A stretch of 64,000 nt of DNA, from the NCBI RefSeq assembly GCF_004028275.1, contig NZ_CP035033.1:2352501-2416500 (forward strand), given 5' to 3'. This document shows, one piece after another, positions 62,547-64,000 of this stretch. Within the stretch, counting starts at the first letter, position 1. Every line of letters starts with the position of its first letter. The notes under the pieces are model-generated. The model worked only from the letters and a program-made list of their open reading frames with translations, ran no database searches and was not told the DNA's origin. The position numbers and the translations under genes were made by a program. Source of the DNA: Hydrogenovibrio thermophilus (GTDB lineage Bacteria > Pseudomonadota > Gammaproteobacteria > Thiomicrospirales > Thiomicrospiraceae).

Positions 62547-64000
62547 TTAGTACACGCGAGGCTTGGGTTCGAATCCGGTCACGGTCAACGGCGTGACGCA
62601 CACCGGCTTATAACGCAGACGATGGCCATCCAGAAAATACAGACTGTGTTGCAACCAGTTTTCGTCGTCACGCTCGGTAAAGTCCACGCGGGAATGCGCG
62701 CCGCGACTTTCCGTTCGTTCAATCGCGGAATGCACGGTGGCATACGCCAGCGTCATCAGGTTTTCCAGCTCCAGCGCTTCCATGCGTTCCAAGTTGAACG
62801 CCCGGCTGCGGTCGTGCAATACGGCTTCATCCAAACGCTGTTGAATCGGCTCCAAGGCTTCAATCAACGCCTGCATGGATTCCTGGTTGCGGAAAACCCC
62901 GCAACCTTCCTGCATGGCGGCTTGTAAATCGTGTTTGATGGCGGCAATGGACTCCTTGCGGTCATGCGCTGGCGCTTCCCATTTGTTCAGTCGCGCTTCC
63001 ACCGGCGCCAAATCCAATCGGCGGTCGAAGTTGCGGTCCGATTTCTGCAAGTTCAACACCCGTTCGATTTCCTTGGCGGCGGCCCGTCCGAACACGACGA
63101 TGTCCAATAAAGAATTCCCGCCCAAGCGGTTCGCACCGTGCACCGACACACAAGCGCATTCGCCCACCGCATACAAGCCCGGTACACTGATGGCCTGACC
63201 GCTTTCATCCAGCGTCTGCACCTGACCGTGGAAATTGGTCGGAATGCCGCCCATCATATAATGCGCGGTCGGATACACCGGAATCGGGTCGTCGCACATG
63301 TCCAAGCCCAAAAACGTCAAGCCGATGTCGCGAATGCCCGGCAAACGCTTTTTAATCATCTCCGAATCGAGATGAGTCAAATCCAGCAACACATGATCTT
63401 TATTCGGGCCGCAACCACGTCCTTCCTTCACCTCGATGGCAATGGCGCGTGACACCACATCCCGCGACGCCAAATCCTTCACATGCGGCGCATAACGCAC
63501 CATAAAGGCTTCTCCTTCGGCATTGCGCAACACGCCGCCTTCGCCGCGCGCCGCTTCCGACAACAACATGCCTTTGTTCGCCACGCCGGTCGGGTGGAAC
63601 TGCCAGAACTCCATGTCCTGCAACGGCAAGCCCGCGCGCAGTACCATCGCCAAACCATCGCCGGTGTTGATTTTGGCGTTGGTGTTGGTTTTGAATAGCT
63701 GGCAAGCGCCGCCCGTGGCCACCATCACTGCATGAGCGCGCAACAACTGATATTCACCGTTTTGCAGGTTCATCACCACCATACCGCCGATATGGCCAAC
63801 TTCATCCTTGACCAAATCCACCGCAAAAAATTCATCAAAAAAGGTCGTGCCCGCCTGAATGTTCTGCTGATACAGGGTTTGCAAAATAGCATGTCCGGTG
63901 CGGTCCGCCGCCGCACAAGTGCGCGTGGCTTGGCTTTCGCCGAAATTGCGGCTTTGACCGCCGAACGGGCGTTGGTAGATTTTGCCTTGCTCGGTGCGGG
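62547..64000 (-). CDS. sdhA: Succinate dehydrogenase flavoprotein subunit SdhA, N-terminus beyond window
   Basis: The minus-strand frame is open from the window edge through to 62547, about 484 residues of the usual 590. Missing are the N-terminal FAD-binding dinucleotide fold and the FAD-linking His. Seen: VMVATGGACQLFKTN, FWQFHPTG, SEAARGEGG, the dicarboxylate-binding region PTAHYMMGGIPTN, and SVHGANRLGGNSLLDIVVFG. The C-terminal domain ends RYKPVCVTPLTVTGFEPKPRVY. Fifteen bases separate it from sdhB. It oxidises succinate to fumarate. Confidence 0.95.
   Translation of the reverse strand, partial: RTEQGKIYQRPFGGQSRNFGESQATRTCAAADRTGHAILQTLYQQNIQAGTTFFDEFFAVDLVKDEVGHIGGMVVMNLQNGEYQLLRAHAVMVATGGACQLFKTNTNAKINTGDGLAMVLRAGLPLQDMEFWQFHPTGVANKGMLLSEAARGEGGVLRNAEGEAFMVRYAPHVKDLASRDVVSRAIAIEVKEGRGCGPNKDHVLLDLTHLDSEMIKKRLPGIRDIGLTFLGLDMCDDPIPVYPTAHYMMGGIPTNFHGQVQTLDESGQAISVPGLYAVGECACVSVHGANRLGGNSLLDIVVFGRAAAKEIERVLNLQKSDRNFDRRLDLAPVEARLNKWEAPAHDRKESIAAIKHDLQAAMQEGCGVFRNQESMQALIEALEPIQQRLDEAVLHDRSRAFNLERMEALELENLMTLAYATVHSAIERTESRGAHSRVDFTERDDENWLQHSLYFLDGHRLRYKPVCVTPLTVTGFEPKPRVY

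Noticed and set aside
1-64000. CRISPR arrays, tRNA or rRNA genes, insertion sequences, prophage genes
   Set aside because: None seen: no regularly spaced repeat arrays, no cloverleaf-forming genes recognised, no transposase, integrase or phage structural proteins among the open frames.

Overview
The window is a gammaproteobacterial chromosome segment of roughly 53-55% GC by eye, with about 52 protein genes packed on both strands and no rRNA, tRNA, CRISPR array, insertion sequence or prophage that I can see. The content fits a free-living, motile, respiring marine or sediment bacterium: two chemoreceptors, four cyclic-di-GMP enzymes, a TRAP transporter, DsrE and pirin proteins, two TonB-dependent receptors and succinate dehydrogenase. 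The Thiomicrospira/Hydrogenovibrio neighbourhood is a reasonable guess, but the sequence alone does not fix the genus.

Layout. 1-4184 (minus): a TonB receptor, a periplasmic metal-complex binding protein and a luciferase-like flavin oxidoreductase cut by the window edge. 4531-9849: DUF2059 protein, MOSC protein, MocR regulator, uracil-DNA glycosylase-like protein, a stand-alone trpB and rsmJ. 9957-16281: two membrane c-di-GMP enzymes, the second a 1474-residue protein with a built-in periplasmic binding domain and a C-terminal zinc-sensing (CZB) domain. 16332-19543 (minus): flavin-transfer cluster (frameshifted outer-membrane-like gene, FMN-binding protein, ApbE, small membrane protein, YaiI) behind a Fur-box-like site. 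19832-31321: RecQ, a Cu/Zn permease of the SO_0444 type, DUF2189 protein, chemoreceptor, RND efflux pair and LysR regulator. 31474-37423: pirin, DsrE protein, TRAP permease pair, and a GGDEF/EAL protein with a dead cyclase site. 37751-47255: DeaD helicase, poly-HAMP chemoreceptor, S49 peptidase lipoprotein, Tat-exported TRAP binding lipoprotein, HopJ-family protein, CbpA-type J protein. 47355-49958 (minus): ZnuD-like zinc receptor with a His-rich small protein behind a Zur-like palindrome. 50277-57674: phosphoglucomutase, an AT-rich orphan, SelO, FetB, an OlsF-like two-domain acyltransferase, Hsp20. 57957-64000: thioesterase, a binding-lipoprotein plus GGDEF/EAL sensor pair, and sdhA-sdhB-sdhE (minus, sdhA cut by the edge).

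The most striking signal is not a gene. The 10-base palindrome CCAGGCCTGG occurs 19 times (chance expectation well below one), plus several 9-base versions. In 18 of 19 copies a TTT run starts 4-6 bases beyond the core on at least one side. Ten copies are intergenic, several forming terminator-like hairpins (one sits in a perfect 38-bp palindrome). Nine lie inside genes, four of them read as Arg-Pro-Gly, usually in variable linkers. Density, flanking T-tract, terminator placement and linker imprint resemble the DNA uptake sequences of Pasteurellaceae and Neisseriaceae. A candidate uptake or other genome-wide signal is the main proposal here.

Regulation readable in the sequence: two near-perfect sigma32 promoters (hsp20 and the cbpA-type gene), a Zur-like box before the zinc receptor, a Fur-like box before the flavin cluster, and several intrinsic terminators.
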